A stretch of 64,000 bases of DNA from Flavobacterium tructae (GCF_002217475.1 NZ_MUHH01000017.1:546991-610990), one strand, 5' to 3'; shown: positions 32,284 to 42,247, counted from the first letter of the stretch. Program-made: numbers and translations. The notes: generated from the letters alone by a model not told the origin.

Positions 32284-33606
32284 TTAGTTTTGAGCTTTAG
32301 TTGAAGGAATATAGTCTAAAATTAAACGCTGGTTAGGGTTTAGGTATTTTTTTGCTACTTCTCTGATCTCTTCTCTGGTGATAGAGTGATAAAGGTCGAT
32401 CTCGGTATTTATCAAATTAACATCTCCGTAAAGCAGATAGAAAGAAGCCAGATTTTCTGCGATTCCTTCTACTGTTGAATTGGCATTCACAAAATTATTA
32501 TCGAATTTGTTTTGTAATTTTTGATAATCTTTTTCAGAAATTAAGTCCGTTTGAATTTTTACAATTTCTTCGTCCATTTCTTTTAAGATGTCGGCTGTAG
32601 TGTTAGGAGCCATTGGCAAGCCGTATAAAATGTACATTCCGTAATCTTCCTGACTAAATCCTACTGCTCCAATCTGAAGTGCCATTTTCTTGTCGTCTAC
32701 AATTTTTTTGTACAGCTTAGAGCTTTTTCCATCACTTAAGTAAGAAGAAATCAAATCCAGAACTCTCGCATCTCTGGTTTTCATCGATGGTGTTCTGTAC
32801 GAAGCAACTACCATTGGAATCTGAATGTTCGGATCTTCGTAAGTGGCTTTTATGGTCTGATTGATTGGTTCTTCTACGTAAGTTTGTTTTTTTAATTCTT
32901 CTCCTTTTGGAATTGGAGCAAAATATTTCTGAATCCATTCTTTCGTTTTTGCTTTGTCAAAATCACCTGCCACCACTAAAACAGCATTGTTTGGGGTGTA
33001 GAATTTTTTATTAAAAGCCTGAAATTCTTCAAGAGTTGCGGCATCCAGATCTTTCATAGAGCCAATAGTGGTCCAGCGGTACGGATGTTTTTTGAACATG
33101 TTCTCTTTTACAACCGGCAAGATGTTTCCATAAGGCTGATTGTCATAACGCAGTCTTTTTTCTTCCTTAACCACTTCGTTTTGAGTGTCAACTCCAATTT
33201 TATTGATAATCGGATGCATTAACCTTTCCGATTCCATCCATAAGCCAAGTTCTAAGTTGTTTGAAGGTAAAACTTCATAGTAATAGGTTCTGTCGTCAGT
33301 AGTGTTGGCGTTGTTTACACCTCCATTAGCAGTAACAATCTTCATCCATTCACCACGTTTAATATTTTTAGTTCCTTCAAATAATAAATGTTCAAAGAAA
33401 TGTGCAAAACCTGTTCGGTCCGGACGTTCGTCTTTTGATCCTACATGGTACATAACCGAGGTAATCACAACCGGAGCAGAAGGATCATTGTGTAAAATGA
33501 CGTGCATACCGTTGTCTAAATTGTATTCTTCAAAAGCTACCTTTTGAGCATGAGCCACTCCGCCGAGCATTAGTGCCGCACTTAACATAATGATTGAATT
33601 TTTCAT
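32284..33606 (-). CDS. M16 family zinc metallopeptidase, active subunit
   Basis: 440 residues from the ATG at 33606 (MKNSIIMLSAALMLGGVAHA is a clean signal peptide); a longer in-frame start upstream is rejected because it would bury the signal. The inverted zinc motif HFFEH (His69, Glu72, His73) and the downstream Glu in EVVKEEKRL are present, so it is catalytic. Members cut peptides in the periplasm or on the surface. Paired with the inactive partner downstream. Confidence 0.9.
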   Translation of the reverse strand: MKNSIIMLSAALMLGGVAHAQKVAFEEYNLDNGMHVILHNDPSAPVVITSVMYHVGSKDERPDRTGFAHFFEHLLFEGTKNIKRGEWMKIVTANGGVNNANTTDDRTYYYEVLPSNNLELGLWMESERLMHPIINKIGVDTQNEVVKEEKRLRYDNQPYGNILPVVKENMFKKHPYRWTTIGSMKDLDAATLEEFQAFNKKFYTPNNAVLVVAGDFDKAKTKEWIQKYFAPIPKGEELKKQTYVEEPINQTIKATYEDPNIQIPMVVASYRTPSMKTRDARVLDLISSYLSDGKSSKLYKKIVDDKKMALQIGAVGFSQEDYGMYILYGLPMAPNTTADILKEMDEEIVKIQTDLISEKDYQKLQNKFDNNFVNANSTVEGIAENLASFYLLYGDVNLINTEIDLYHSITREEIREVAKKYLNPNQRLILDYIPSTKAQN

Positions 33607-33818
33607 AAAGATTAATAAATTTATATTACCTAATAAATAGGTAGTCAAGAGTTGATTATCGTTACACCAAAAATAGTTTTTTTTAGCCAGCATTTAGGAA
33701 TACGAGGGTAAAATGATCAAATTTTAACAGTATTTTACTTCTAAATAGCCTTTTTGGAGTGCAGAAATGTCTTGAAAAACAGACATAAAGCCGAAATAAA
33801 TATTTTTGAAGTAAGGGA

Positions 33819-33848
33819 TTGCACAGTAAATTATTAGTTGTATATTTG
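33819..33848 (+). promoter_or_regulatory. Promoter of rplU-rpmA
   Basis: TTG at 33819-33821 and TATATTTG at 33841-33848 with 19 bases between, a textbook Bacteroidota promoter. The leader of about 25 bases has no Shine-Dalgarno. Confidence 0.75.
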
Positions 33849-33878
33849 CAACCTTAAAAATCAATAAATCAATTTGGT

Positions 33879-34313
33879 ATGTATGCAATCGTAGAGATAG
33901 CAGGGCAACAATTTAAAGTAAGCAAAGACTTAAAGGTTTATGTTCACCGTTTGGCTAACGAAGAAGGTTCAAAAGTTTCTTTTGACAAAGTTCTTTTATT
34001 AGACGATAATGGAAATGTAACTTTAGGCGCCCCAGCTATAGAAGGTGCTTCAGTAGAAGCTAAAGTGTTACAACACTTAAAAGGAGACAAAGTTATCGTT
34101 TTCAAAAAGAAAAGAAGAAAAGGATACAAAAAGAGAAATGGTCACAGACAATATCTTACTCAAATTGTAATTGAAGGTATTACTGCAGCTGGTGGAACTA
34201 AAAAAGCAGCAGCTAAAAAAGCGGTTGTAGCTGAAGAAGTATCTGCTGAAGCAGAAGCTCCAAAAGCAAAAAAAGCAGCTCCAAAAGCAAAAAAAGAAGC
34301 TACTAAAGAATAA
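33879..34313 (+). CDS. rplU: 50S ribosomal protein bL21
   Basis: 144 residues. The bL21 core is about 1-103 (MYAIVEIAGQQFKVSKDLKV, and KRRKGYKKRNGHRQ near 78-91, which contacts 23S rRNA). An extra tail of about 35 residues rich in Ala, Lys and Glu follows (about 107-144), typical in Flavobacteriia and absent in E. coli. Its role is unknown and it is probably exposed on the ribosome surface. Co-transcribed with rpmA 24 bases downstream. Confidence 0.97.
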   Translation: MYAIVEIAGQQFKVSKDLKVYVHRLANEEGSKVSFDKVLLLDDNGNVTLGAPAIEGASVEAKVLQHLKGDKVIVFKKKRRKGYKKRNGHRQYLTQIVIEGITAAGGTKKAAAKKAVVAEEVSAEAEAPKAKKAAPKAKKEATKE

Positions 34314-34337
34314 TAACAATATTTAAACTCATACGTC

Positions 34338-34598
34338 ATGGCTCACAAGAAAGGTGTCGGTAGTTCGAAGAATGGTAGAGAATCAGAATCAAAACGTCTA
34401 GGCGTTAAGATTTTTGGTGGTCAAGCTGCTATTGCTGGGAACATCATCGTTAGACAAAGAGGTTCAAAACACAATCCAGGTGAAAATGTTTACATCAGTA
34501 AAGATCACACACTACACGCAAGAGTAGCAGGAGTTGTTAAGTTCCAAAAGAAAAAAGATAACAAATCTTATGTATCTATCCTTCCATTCGAAGCATAA
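34338..34598 (+). CDS. rpmA: 50S ribosomal protein bL27
   Basis: 86 residues, the usual bL27 length. It starts [20 protein letters not shown]; the flexible N terminus reaches toward the peptidyl-transferase centre. No N-terminal extension of the cleaved Firmicutes type is present. It is the second gene of the rplU-rpmA operon and is followed by a strong terminator. Confidence 0.98.
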   Translation: MAHKKGVGSSKNGRESESKRLGVKIFGGQAAIAGNIIVRQRGSKHNPGENVYISKDHTLHARVAGVVKFQKKKDNKSYVSILPFEA

Positions 34599-34620
34599 TC
34601 ATTAGATTACTTATTACAAA

Positions 34621-34652
34621 AACCCGTTCATCAAAGATGAACGGGTTTTTTT
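34621..34652 (+). terminator. Terminator of rplU-rpmA
   Basis: Perfect 12-bp stem, AACCCGTTCATC (34621-34632) and GATGAACGGGTT (34636-34647), loop AAA, then T residues. Confidence 0.92.
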
Positions 34653-34762
34653 GTGGAATGATGAAAGGTTGAGTTCCAAGTTCCAAGTTTCAAGTTTCAG
34701 GTTTTGAGTTTTAGGTTTTGAGTTTTAGATTTAAGTCTAAGATTTATAATTGACATCACGAT

Positions 34763-34787
34763 GTCCGGCTGAGCGAAGTCGAAGCCC
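34763..34787 (+). repeat. Dispersed palindromic repeat, family B, single arm
   Basis: Begins GTCCGGCTGAGCGAAGTCGA, the consensus arm of this family, with a fragment CTCAGCCAGAC just after. It is flanked by degenerate AAGTTTCAGGTTTTGAG filler (34670-34735). It lies between rpmA and the serine hydrolase 3' end. Confidence 0.7.
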
Positions 34788-34823
34788 TTGCTCAGCCAGA
34801 CTTGGATCTGTTTTTTAGAGTAA

Positions 34824-36500
34824 CTACTTTTGTTTATTTGATAGTATTGCGGGTAAAATATAATCTTGTACAATGCTATCAGCTTGTGCGTGCCCATAAG
34901 GTTTGTTGTATGCTTTTGAAGTAATGATTACTACAAGCGGAAGATTTTTGAAAATCATAAACTCATTTCCTCCATTACCGGCGCAATAATAGGTTTCGTA
35001 AGGAGTATTTTTAAAAGTGAAAGTTTTGTTCCAAAATAAGTAACCATAGAATTCATTTTGTCTTTCCGGAATTTGAATTTGGTGCGTAAGGGTTTTTTGA
35101 ACCCAATCGGCAGTTAAGATTTGTTTGTCCTTCCAGAGACCGTTATTTTGATACAACTGTGCATATTTTGCGTAATCCAGAGAAGTCATTTGAAGGCTTC
35201 CGGCGGTATTCGCTACTTTTTGAGGAGTATACTGCCATTGGTAATGAGTAATGTTTAAAGGCTTAAAAAGTTTTTCATCGGCATATTTTTCTAATCCGTC
35301 CGGAACGGATTTATGGATGATGTCGCCTAATAAAACAACTCCGGCTGTAAAATAATCCCATTGACCGCCATTGGTTTTGGATTTGTCCATCGGTAAGTCT
35401 AAAGTAAATTTCACCCAATTATCGCTAGGATACATGTTTTCTTCGTTCCCGGGAGAATCGCTATTTTGATCGGATCCTTCAAAAGCAGCACTCATGGTGA
35501 GTAAGTCTTTTATTTTTACGTTGTCTTTTTTGGAATCGTAATTTGCAAAACTCTTTAAATCATAGAATTGGTCTAATGTCTGATTTTCGTTTTTAAGATA
35601 GCCATCGTTTATGGCAATTCCGGCTAAGGTTGATGCAAAAGATTTTCCTGCCGATCGGGTGTCGTGCAAAGTATTTCTGTTGGATTCATTAAAATATTCT
35701 TCAAGCAGTAGTTTTTTATCGTAGACGACAACAATACTTGTAATTTCCTTCAAATTGTAGCTGGCAATAGCAGCATTGAGTTTTTTAATTTTCTTCTTAT
35801 CAAAAGCAAAATTCGAAACTTCCCAGTCACTGTTAGGTTGGATAGGTTGAACTTCGATTTGTTTGGGGGTTAGTTTCGGAGCTTTTAAGATAAGGAGAAC
35901 TTCTCCCTTTGCAATTAAATCGCCAGTTTTAATCTCATTATTTTTATCGGATTTAAGGTAAGGACGAATTTCTATTTTTAGTTTGTGCTTGCCGTTGGTT
36001 AGGGCTTTTTCTCCGCCACTAAGTTTGAATCTTTCCCATAAATAAATAGACCACCAGTCTTCTTTTTTTGTACTGGTTAAAGGGACTCTAAAGGTTGTTG
36101 AAGTGTTTTTACTGCCTGCTGATCCAAAACTGCATCCGTAGTTAAGGTTTTCGGTGTAGAGGAGTTTATTGTCGATGTAAAAGGCAAACTGAAGGTTTCC
36201 GGTTGTTAAAAGTTGATCTGCGGATAATTCAGGATTCAATTGGTGCAGGTAGTTGATGACAGAGTTGTTCATGAAAACTCGGATGTTCAAATCAGATTTG
36301 TAGGTTAGCTCAAAAGATTTCAGAATATCAGATTCTTTATACTGCTCCAAAGAAATGTTGCCTTTCATAAAAGTAACTTTACCAATGTTGTTTTTATGCA
36401 GTTCGGTTGTAATCTCATCGGGTTTGAACAGATTATTGTTTTGTGCCGAAACTATGCCATTGCAAAATAGTAAGGCAAGTAAAAGAAAGTGTTTTGTCAT
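34824..36500 (-). CDS. Serine hydrolase of the beta-lactamase / PBP4-like (class C) superfamily
   Basis: 558 residues from the ATG at 36500 (MTKHFLLLALLFCNGIVSAQ is a clean signal peptide; a longer start adds residues before it). The first 220 residues form a beta-rich domain of unknown role. The beta-lactamase-like domain follows (about 225-555), with the nucleophile motif SAGK in DTRSAGKSFASTLAG. Tyr and Gly residues suited to a YxN-like motif occur in WDYFTAGVVLL. Such proteins are often esterases or D-amino peptidases, not resistance enzymes. The AraC-type regulator gene is 75 bases upstream on the same strand. Confidence 0.8.
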   Translation of the reverse strand: MTKHFLLLALLFCNGIVSAQNNNLFKPDEITTELHKNNIGKVTFMKGNISLEQYKESDILKSFELTYKSDLNIRVFMNNSVINYLHQLNPELSADQLLTTGNLQFAFYIDNKLLYTENLNYGCSFGSAGSKNTSTTFRVPLTSTKKEDWWSIYLWERFKLSGGEKALTNGKHKLKIEIRPYLKSDKNNEIKTGDLIAKGEVLLILKAPKLTPKQIEVQPIQPNSDWEVSNFAFDKKKIKKLNAAIASYNLKEITSIVVVYDKKLLLEEYFNESNRNTLHDTRSAGKSFASTLAGIAINDGYLKNENQTLDQFYDLKSFANYDSKKDNVKIKDLLTMSAAFEGSDQNSDSPGNEENMYPSDNWVKFTLDLPMDKSKTNGGQWDYFTAGVVLLGDIIHKSVPDGLEKYADEKLFKPLNITHYQWQYTPQKVANTAGSLQMTSLDYAKYAQLYQNNGLWKDKQILTADWVQKTLTHQIQIPERQNEFYGYLFWNKTFTFKNTPYETYYCAGNGGNEFMIFKNLPLVVIITSKAYNKPYGHAQADSIVQDYILPAILSNKQK

Positions 36501-36575
36501 TTGATTGATTATAAGATTGAAAGGCAAAGTTAGTCTGCAATAAATTCTAAAAATTGTACAGGATTAACATCTGAC

Positions 36576-37388
36576 TCATTTTTTGAACAGTATTTTTTTG
36601 TGTTCGGAAGGATTCAGGCCGTTAATTTCTCTAAAGGATCGGGTCAGGTGACTTTGGTCAGAGAAGCCACATTCGTAAGCGATTTCGGTTAAGGACTTGC
36701 TTTGAAGGGCAATGAGTGAGAGTGCTTTTTCTACTTTTAATTTTCGTATGTACTCTCCCAGGTTACAATGAAAATACTTTGAAAAATCTCTTGAAAGATG
36801 AATAGGGTGAATACCTAATATTTTAGATAAATAATCAAGTGTAATGGTTTCGGTAAGCTGATCGTGAAGGATTTCATCAATCATTGTGACCCATTTCGGA
36901 TTTTTATGTTTGATGGATTCAAAATCGCCATTTAGTTTTGATAAGATTTCAATTAACAGGGTTTGTGTAGAAAGGTCAAAATGAAAATCATCAATTTTAG
37001 TCGCTCTGAAAATTTTATACATCAAAAGTTTGATGTCGGGGTTTAGGACAGTTGTGCTTCCTTGCAGGTTGTTGCTGTTTAAGGTGAGGTCGTCAAACCA
37101 TTTTTTCTCAATTTCAAGATGAAAACCTCTGGTAAAGCCTTCCGGTTTAATGTTGTAGTGTGGTTCTTGCCAGTTATGAAACAAGAGACTTCCGGGAGCG
37201 CAATTGTAGATCTCTTTTTTGTTTCCTTCAATTACATTGCCTTGCAGGATAAAGGTAAAGTAAGCATGCTCATGATAATGCCAGTCTACTGTAGGGTGTG
37301 TGTATACGGTATCAGTCAACGTTATTCCTTCAAGAGAAATCGTTTTGTTGGTCTGGCCGTAAAACTCTCCTTTTTTAGATTGTTTCAT
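36576..37388 (-). CDS. AraC family transcriptional regulator
   Basis: 270 residues. The N-terminal cupin-like sensor domain (about 15-110) has the metal/ligand-type segment HPTVDWHYHEHAYFTFIL. Two C-terminal helix-turn-helix motifs (about 170-268) end in YECGFSDQSHLTRSFREING, the signature of the family. It is transcribed ahead of the serine hydrolase gene and may control it; the ligand is unknown. Confidence 0.9.
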   Translation of the reverse strand: MKQSKKGEFYGQTNKTISLEGITLTDTVYTHPTVDWHYHEHAYFTFILQGNVIEGNKKEIYNCAPGSLLFHNWQEPHYNIKPEGFTRGFHLEIEKKWFDDLTLNSNNLQGSTTVLNPDIKLLMYKIFRATKIDDFHFDLSTQTLLIEILSKLNGDFESIKHKNPKWVTMIDEILHDQLTETITLDYLSKILGIHPIHLSRDFSKYFHCNLGEYIRKLKVEKALSLIALQSKSLTEIAYECGFSDQSHLTRSFREINGLNPSEHKKILFKK

Positions 37389-37439
37389 GAGTGCGTTGGT
37401 TGCTATTCAAAACTATAAATATAATTTGATTTAAATGAA

Positions 37440-37466
37440 AAAACCTGCTCATAATGAACAGGTTTT
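37440..37466 (-). terminator. Terminator of the AsmA-like gene
   Basis: AAAACCTGCTCA (37440-37451) and TGAACAGGTTTT (37455-37466) pair with one mismatch; a T-run follows on the minus strand. Confidence 0.8.
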
Positions 37467-37472
37467 CTGGTT

Positions 37473-40229
37473 TTATTCTTCAGTATCTTTTGTTTCTTCT
37501 AAATTTTGAGATTTTCTTCCTACTTTTATTTTTGGATTATCCTGAGTTCCGGTAATGGTTAACGGAATTCCAAAAATTCCTAACGGCGGAAGACCCAGAC
37601 GCATTTTCAGGTTTAGTTTTCCGTCCAGACTTGTGGTACCTTCGATTCTTGGTCGGAAGCCTGCAAACTTAAATTTAAAACGTTCTACCGTCATGATGTT
37701 GTTTTTGATGGTAGTTTTAATGTCCACCTTCGAAAGATCCGGATTTTTGATCGACTCTGTATTGGTTTGTTTGCTTACTGCATTAAACATTTTCAGTCCG
37801 CGAACTTTTACATCTTTTATCGAAAGTGTTCCTCCGCCTGCAAGCGATGGATAAACCGGTTCCATTTTACTGTTTAAACGTCCTTTTAATTGGTAGTCTA
37901 AAGAAACAATTCCTTGTGCTTTTTCGGCAGCGCTTGCCATTTTTCTAAAAACTTCGATTTCGTTGTAGGCCTTTTTGATATCAAAATCAGAGGCTTTAAT
38001 CGCGTAATCAAAATTGGCCTTTTTAGGAGTTATCGCCTGATAATTGGCATTCATGCTAACATCACAGCCAATTAGATTGAAACCGGTATTCTGCATGTTC
38101 AGTTTACCCTTGTTCATGCTTAGATTTCCAACAGCATTTAGAAGATTCAATTTGTCAAAATTTACTTTTTGAGCGTTGGCTGTAAACTGCAGATTCAAAT
38201 TGGCAGGAATTATAATTACACTGGTTTGAGCTGGCTGAGCCTGAGGCTTGGTCTCCGTTGTGGTTGCTGTAGCAGCAGTATTTGTTGAAGTACTCGACAT
38301 AAATTCGTCCACATTGATATATCGTGAAGTCGATTTAAAAGAGCCTTTTAAAACACCAGTATTGGTAGTAGCATAATTGAAAACGTTCTGCAGGTAACCA
38401 TTTAATCTGAAATCAGATTGACCGTAGGCAGCCAAAAAGTTATTGAAGGACATTTTATCTTGATTGATTTTGAAAATACCTTCTTTGATGATGAATTTCT
38501 TCGGAAGATATTCAGAAGTTATTCCGATGTTTCTAAGTTCAAGTGTTCCTTTGTTGTACAGCTTGCGGTAATTTCCTTTCTCGGCGTCGCTTTGTTTTCC
38601 TTTTAAAACCAAATCGGCTTTTACGAAACCGTCCAGATCAAGTCCTTGCTGAGAGAAAACTTTGTAGATTTTGTTCACGTCCAGTTCTCCTTTGGCTTTG
38701 ATGTTGTAAGCCAAATCATTAAAATTGCTAAGATCGGCTTCTACGAAAACAGGTTTTCCTTCAAAAGTAAACTGAGCAGGTTTTAGGTTTATTTTTAAAT
38801 CACCAAAAGTCCCTTTAGGGTTCTCAATCTTAGATTTGATGGTGATGTCTGTGATCGGATTTGGGTAATAAGGTGTTTTTAGGTAACCGTTTACCAAGTC
38901 AATAGTTCCGTTGGTAACGGGAAGAAGTTTGTTTTTTAAATCAAATTTTCCGTTAGCTTTTACGTCTCCTGCCAGATTTCCTTTTAAAACGATATTCGGA
39001 ATTCCAAGTGCCTGCATTAATTTTCCAAGATTAATTTTGGCCTTAAAATCGGCGTTAATATCCGGGGTTTTTATGCCTTTTACGTAAAATTTTGATTTTA
39101 GATAATCCTGCTTGATGTTTAAAGACAGATTTTTGGCATCGACAATTAGCAGATCCGGATTTAAAGACGGTACTTTTGTTTTGATCTCTAAATTTAAATT
39201 GGAAACCGGAAAGGCGCTTTTGTTATAATTGACAAATCCGCTGTCTATTTTCACATCCAGATTAAGATCCGGTGCAATGTTCTGTGCGGCAATATAGTCT
39301 CCTTTTAAAGTTAAAAGCAGGTTGGTATTTCCTTTTAATTCTGTTTTCGACAGCCAGGTAATGTATTTTGGAGGGAAGGCGGTAAAAACATCGTGTAAAT
39401 CACTGTTGTCTGATTTGATCACAAAATCCATATTATAGCCGTCTTTCAGGAAGTCGAATTTCCCTATAAAGTCGACCACAAGATCATTTATTTTAAGGTT
39501 ATTCTGTTGGAAATAAAAGGACAGGGAGTTGACGTTGACTTTTGTAATCAAATCAGCGTTCACTTTTTTATTCATTAAATAAGGTTCATTTTCATAAACA
39601 ATATTCAATTTTTCAATTTTCGCTTTCGAATACAAATCAAAAACAGCTTTGTTCAGATCGCCTTTCCCTAAATAATCAAACCCGAACGCATCAAAATGGA
39701 TTTTGGTTGATTTGTCATCGTAAACAATTTTACTGTTTAAAATTTCAATCCGTTCCAGTTTTAAAGCGGTTTCGGTACTGTCTTTAGGGGCTTCGGCCTG
39801 AGAATTTGACTTGTAAATATTGTAATTGGCTTCTCCCTCTTCGTTTACTTTTACATTGATAAAGGAATCTGATAAATAAATCTGATCGATTTTTACCTCT
39901 TTGCTGAAAACCAGACTGGCTACATTGATCCCAAACGAAACTTCTTTCGCAGTGATGAATTTTTCTTTTGTATAAGGTGCCGATCCGTTAAGGTGTAAAT
40001 CGCTTAAGGTTAAAGTAAGCGAGGGGAAATGTTGAAAAAACGAAACCGAAACATCAGAATAATTCAATTCTGCGCTCAGTTTTTCGTTAGCGGTTTTTTT
40101 AATTTGTTCCTTGATTTGATCTTCAAAAATAATGGGAGTAAGGAATAGTAGTCCTATAATGACAACAAAGGTAATCCCAAGGTATTTGGCCGTTTTTAGT
40201 AAAATGGTCTTTATTTTATTTGTAGACAT
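37473..40229 (-). CDS. AsmA family protein
   Basis: 918 residues with one N-terminal transmembrane anchor (about 16-33: LGITFVVIIGLLFLTPII) and a very long beta-rich periplasmic part. It starts with the AsmA-type block ending in FFQHFPSLTLTLSDLHLNG near 80. A low-complexity TATATTTETKPQAQPAQTS linker sits near 660-680. The AsmA_2-like C terminus has KIKVGRK near the end. AsmA/TamB-type proteins form hydrophobic grooves that move lipids between membranes; the exact role here is unknown. It is a single gene with its own terminator. Confidence 0.85.
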   Translation of the reverse strand: MSTNKIKTILLKTAKYLGITFVVIIGLLFLTPIIFEDQIKEQIKKTANEKLSAELNYSDVSVSFFQHFPSLTLTLSDLHLNGSAPYTKEKFITAKEVSFGINVASLVFSKEVKIDQIYLSDSFINVKVNEEGEANYNIYKSNSQAEAPKDSTETALKLERIEILNSKIVYDDKSTKIHFDAFGFDYLGKGDLNKAVFDLYSKAKIEKLNIVYENEPYLMNKKVNADLITKVNVNSLSFYFQQNNLKINDLVVDFIGKFDFLKDGYNMDFVIKSDNSDLHDVFTAFPPKYITWLSKTELKGNTNLLLTLKGDYIAAQNIAPDLNLDVKIDSGFVNYNKSAFPVSNLNLEIKTKVPSLNPDLLIVDAKNLSLNIKQDYLKSKFYVKGIKTPDINADFKAKINLGKLMQALGIPNIVLKGNLAGDVKANGKFDLKNKLLPVTNGTIDLVNGYLKTPYYPNPITDITIKSKIENPKGTFGDLKINLKPAQFTFEGKPVFVEADLSNFNDLAYNIKAKGELDVNKIYKVFSQQGLDLDGFVKADLVLKGKQSDAEKGNYRKLYNKGTLELRNIGITSEYLPKKFIIKEGIFKINQDKMSFNNFLAAYGQSDFRLNGYLQNVFNYATTNTGVLKGSFKSTSRYINVDEFMSSTSTNTAATATTTETKPQAQPAQTSVIIIPANLNLQFTANAQKVNFDKLNLLNAVGNLSMNKGKLNMQNTGFNLIGCDVSMNANYQAITPKKANFDYAIKASDFDIKKAYNEIEVFRKMASAAEKAQGIVSLDYQLKGRLNSKMEPVYPSLAGGGTLSIKDVKVRGLKMFNAVSKQTNTESIKNPDLSKVDIKTTIKNNIMTVERFKFKFAGFRPRIEGTTSLDGKLNLKMRLGLPPLGIFGIPLTITGTQDNPKIKVGRKSQNLEETKDTEE

Positions 40230-40281
40230 AACAAGTTGTGGTATTTATAGGTAAAAAATGAAAATCGAGTTTAAAAGAATA

Positions 40282-40863
40282 TTATCCGTGTACGGTTTCG
40301 CTTTTTCCGTAGTTGGTAATAATTGAGCCTTCAAATTCAATCCATTCTTTCCAGCGTTTATCAATATCGATATTGTCGGTATATTTTCGTGCAAAACCTA
40401 AAAATGTAGTATAATGACCGGCTTCAGAAATCATTAAATCACGATAGAATTTAGCCAGTTCTTCGTCTTTTATGTTTTCAGAAAGTACTTTAAAACGCTC
40501 ACAGCTTCTGGCTTCAATCATAGCCGAAAACAATAGGCGGTCGCAAAGAGCGTCTCTGCGGCTTCCGTCTTTTTTCATAAATTTAAAAAGCTCATTTACA
40601 TAGTGATCTTTTCGTTCACGCCCTAAGGTCAAGCCTCTTTTTTTGATAATATCGTGCACCATTTGTAAGTGCTCGAGCTCTTCTCTGGCGATTACAAGCA
40701 TTTCGGTAACTAATTCTTCCAGTTCAGAATTGTAAGTCACTAAGCTAATGGCGTTTGAAGCTGCTTTTTGCTCGCACCACGCATGATCCGTCAAAATCTC
40801 TTCGATATTTGATTCTACTATATTTACCCAGCGTGGGTCTGTGGCTAATTTTAATCCTAACAT
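40282..40863 (-). CDS. miaE: tRNA-(ms2io6A) hydroxylase
   Basis: 193 residues, ferritin-like diiron fold. Iron ligands are visible as EExxH (AREELEHLQMVHD), ExxxxxR (EARSCERFKVL) and ExxH (SEAGHYTTF). The length suits MiaE, which hydroxylates the isopentenyl group of ms2i6A37 in tRNA, an oxygen-dependent step. It also contains HAWCEQKAASNA, a further MiaE-like block. It is a single gene divergent from the glycosyltransferase gene. Confidence 0.9.
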   Translation of the reverse strand: MLGLKLATDPRWVNIVESNIEEILTDHAWCEQKAASNAISLVTYNSELEELVTEMLVIAREELEHLQMVHDIIKKRGLTLGRERKDHYVNELFKFMKKDGSRRDALCDRLLFSAMIEARSCERFKVLSENIKDEELAKFYRDLMISEAGHYTTFLGFARKYTDNIDIDKRWKEWIEFEGSIITNYGKSETVHG

Positions 40864-40978
40864 AATTGATTCCGAAATTTGTATTGTGCAAAATTACTCA
40901 TTTTTATGACCAAAAAACAGGAAATTCCATGTGAATACGCTCAAAAAAGCATTATTTTGTAGCTTGAATGGAATGTAA

Positions 40979-42220
40979 ATGAATCAAGTGAAAAAACTTT
41001 TAATTATCGGTTCTGTCTGGCCCGAACCAAATTCGTCTGCTGCCGGAGGAAGAATGATGCAGTTAATCTCTATTTTTAAACAGAATGAATTTGACATCAC
41101 ATTTGTCAGTGCGGCATTAGATAGCGATTTTATGGTGGATTTGTCTGAGTATGGAGTTGCAAAAAAAAGCATTGAGCTCAATTCGGCCAGTTTTGATGAT
41201 TTTGTAAAGGAACTAAATCCACAAGTTGTCCTTTTTGATCGTTTTATGATCGAAGAACAATTTGGATGGCGTGTATCGGAAAACTGTCCTGAAGCGATTC
41301 GGATTCTCGATACCGAAGACTTGCATTGTTTGCGCGCTGCCAGACAAAAGGCTTTTAAAGAAAATCGAAAGTTTGAAGTGGCAGATCTTTTTTCTGAAGA
41401 AGTAGCAAAACGAGAAATTGCCAGCATTTTAAGATGTGATTTGTCTTTGATTATTTCGACATTTGAAATGGATGTTCTAAAAGACAAGTTCAGAATCAGT
41501 GCGGATTTACTTTTGTATCTTCCTTTTTTGACAGATTCGATGTCTGAAGATGACCTTTTGAAATTGCGATCATTTGAAGAAAGGAGTAAGTTTGTTTTTA
41601 TTGGGAATTTCTTTCATGAGCCTAATTGGAATACGGTTCAGTACTTAAGAGAAGTAATTTGGCCTTTGATCAAAAAAGATTTCCCTACAGCTGTTTTGGA
41701 AATTTACGGCGCTTATCCGTCGCAAAAAGTGTTGCAAATACATCAGCCTAAGAATGGATTTTATATCATGGGAAGGGCAGTGGATGCTGTTGAAATCGTG
41801 AAAAATGCGAGAGTTGTACTGGCGCCAATTCGTTTTGGAGCAGGTTTAAAAGGGAAATTGTTAGAAGCTATGCAATGCGGAACGCCAAGTGTGACTACTG
41901 CAATTGGTTCTGAAGCGATGCATGCTAATTTGCCCTGGAATGGTTTTATAGAAGATGATGCAGCTGAATTTGCTAAGAAAGCAATTAGACTTTATCAGGA
42001 TGAGAATCTTTGGTACGAGGCTCAGAAAAAGGGAATTGTAATTATCAACGAGTGTTATTTGAAAGATAAATACTCAGATGGATTCATGTCTGTGGTAAAT
42101 TCGTTGTTAATGGATTCTACAAGTCATCGTCTGCATAATTTTATGGGCAGTTTATTGCAGCATCATGCTTATAAAAGTACCATGTACATGTCAAAGTGGA
42201 TTGAAGCGAAGAATAAGTAG
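40979..42220 (+). CDS. Glycosyltransferase of the GT-B fold
   Basis: 413 residues. It starts KKLLIIGSVWPEPNSSAAGGRM, a nucleotide-sugar GT-B N-terminal loop. The C-terminal half has FIGNFFHEPNWNTVQYL near 210 and the donor-binding region APIRFGAGLKGKLLEAMQCG near 283-302, as in GT1/GT4 enzymes. It lacks a signal peptide and membrane helix. Product and acceptor are unknown; no polysaccharide genes are adjacent, so it may be a stand-alone surface-glycan or lipid glycosyltransferase. Confidence 0.82.
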   Translation: MNQVKKLLIIGSVWPEPNSSAAGGRMMQLISIFKQNEFDITFVSAALDSDFMVDLSEYGVAKKSIELNSASFDDFVKELNPQVVLFDRFMIEEQFGWRVSENCPEAIRILDTEDLHCLRAARQKAFKENRKFEVADLFSEEVAKREIASILRCDLSLIISTFEMDVLKDKFRISADLLLYLPFLTDSMSEDDLLKLRSFEERSKFVFIGNFFHEPNWNTVQYLREVIWPLIKKDFPTAVLEIYGAYPSQKVLQIHQPKNGFYIMGRAVDAVEIVKNARVVLAPIRFGAGLKGKLLEAMQCGTPSVTTAIGSEAMHANLPWNGFIEDDAAEFAKKAIRLYQDENLWYEAQKKGIVIINECYLKDKYSDGFMSVVNSLLMDSTSHRLHNFMGSLLQHHAYKSTMYMSKWIEAKNK

Positions 42221-42247
42221 GTATTTAGTCGTAGTTTACAGTTTTCG

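Noticed and set aside
33607..33693. Longer N terminus of the active M16 protein
   Set aside because: It would add 29 residues ahead of a textbook signal peptide.
36501..36527. Longer N terminus of the serine hydrolase
   Set aside because: The nine extra residues precede a clear signal peptide that starts at the ATG ending at 36500.
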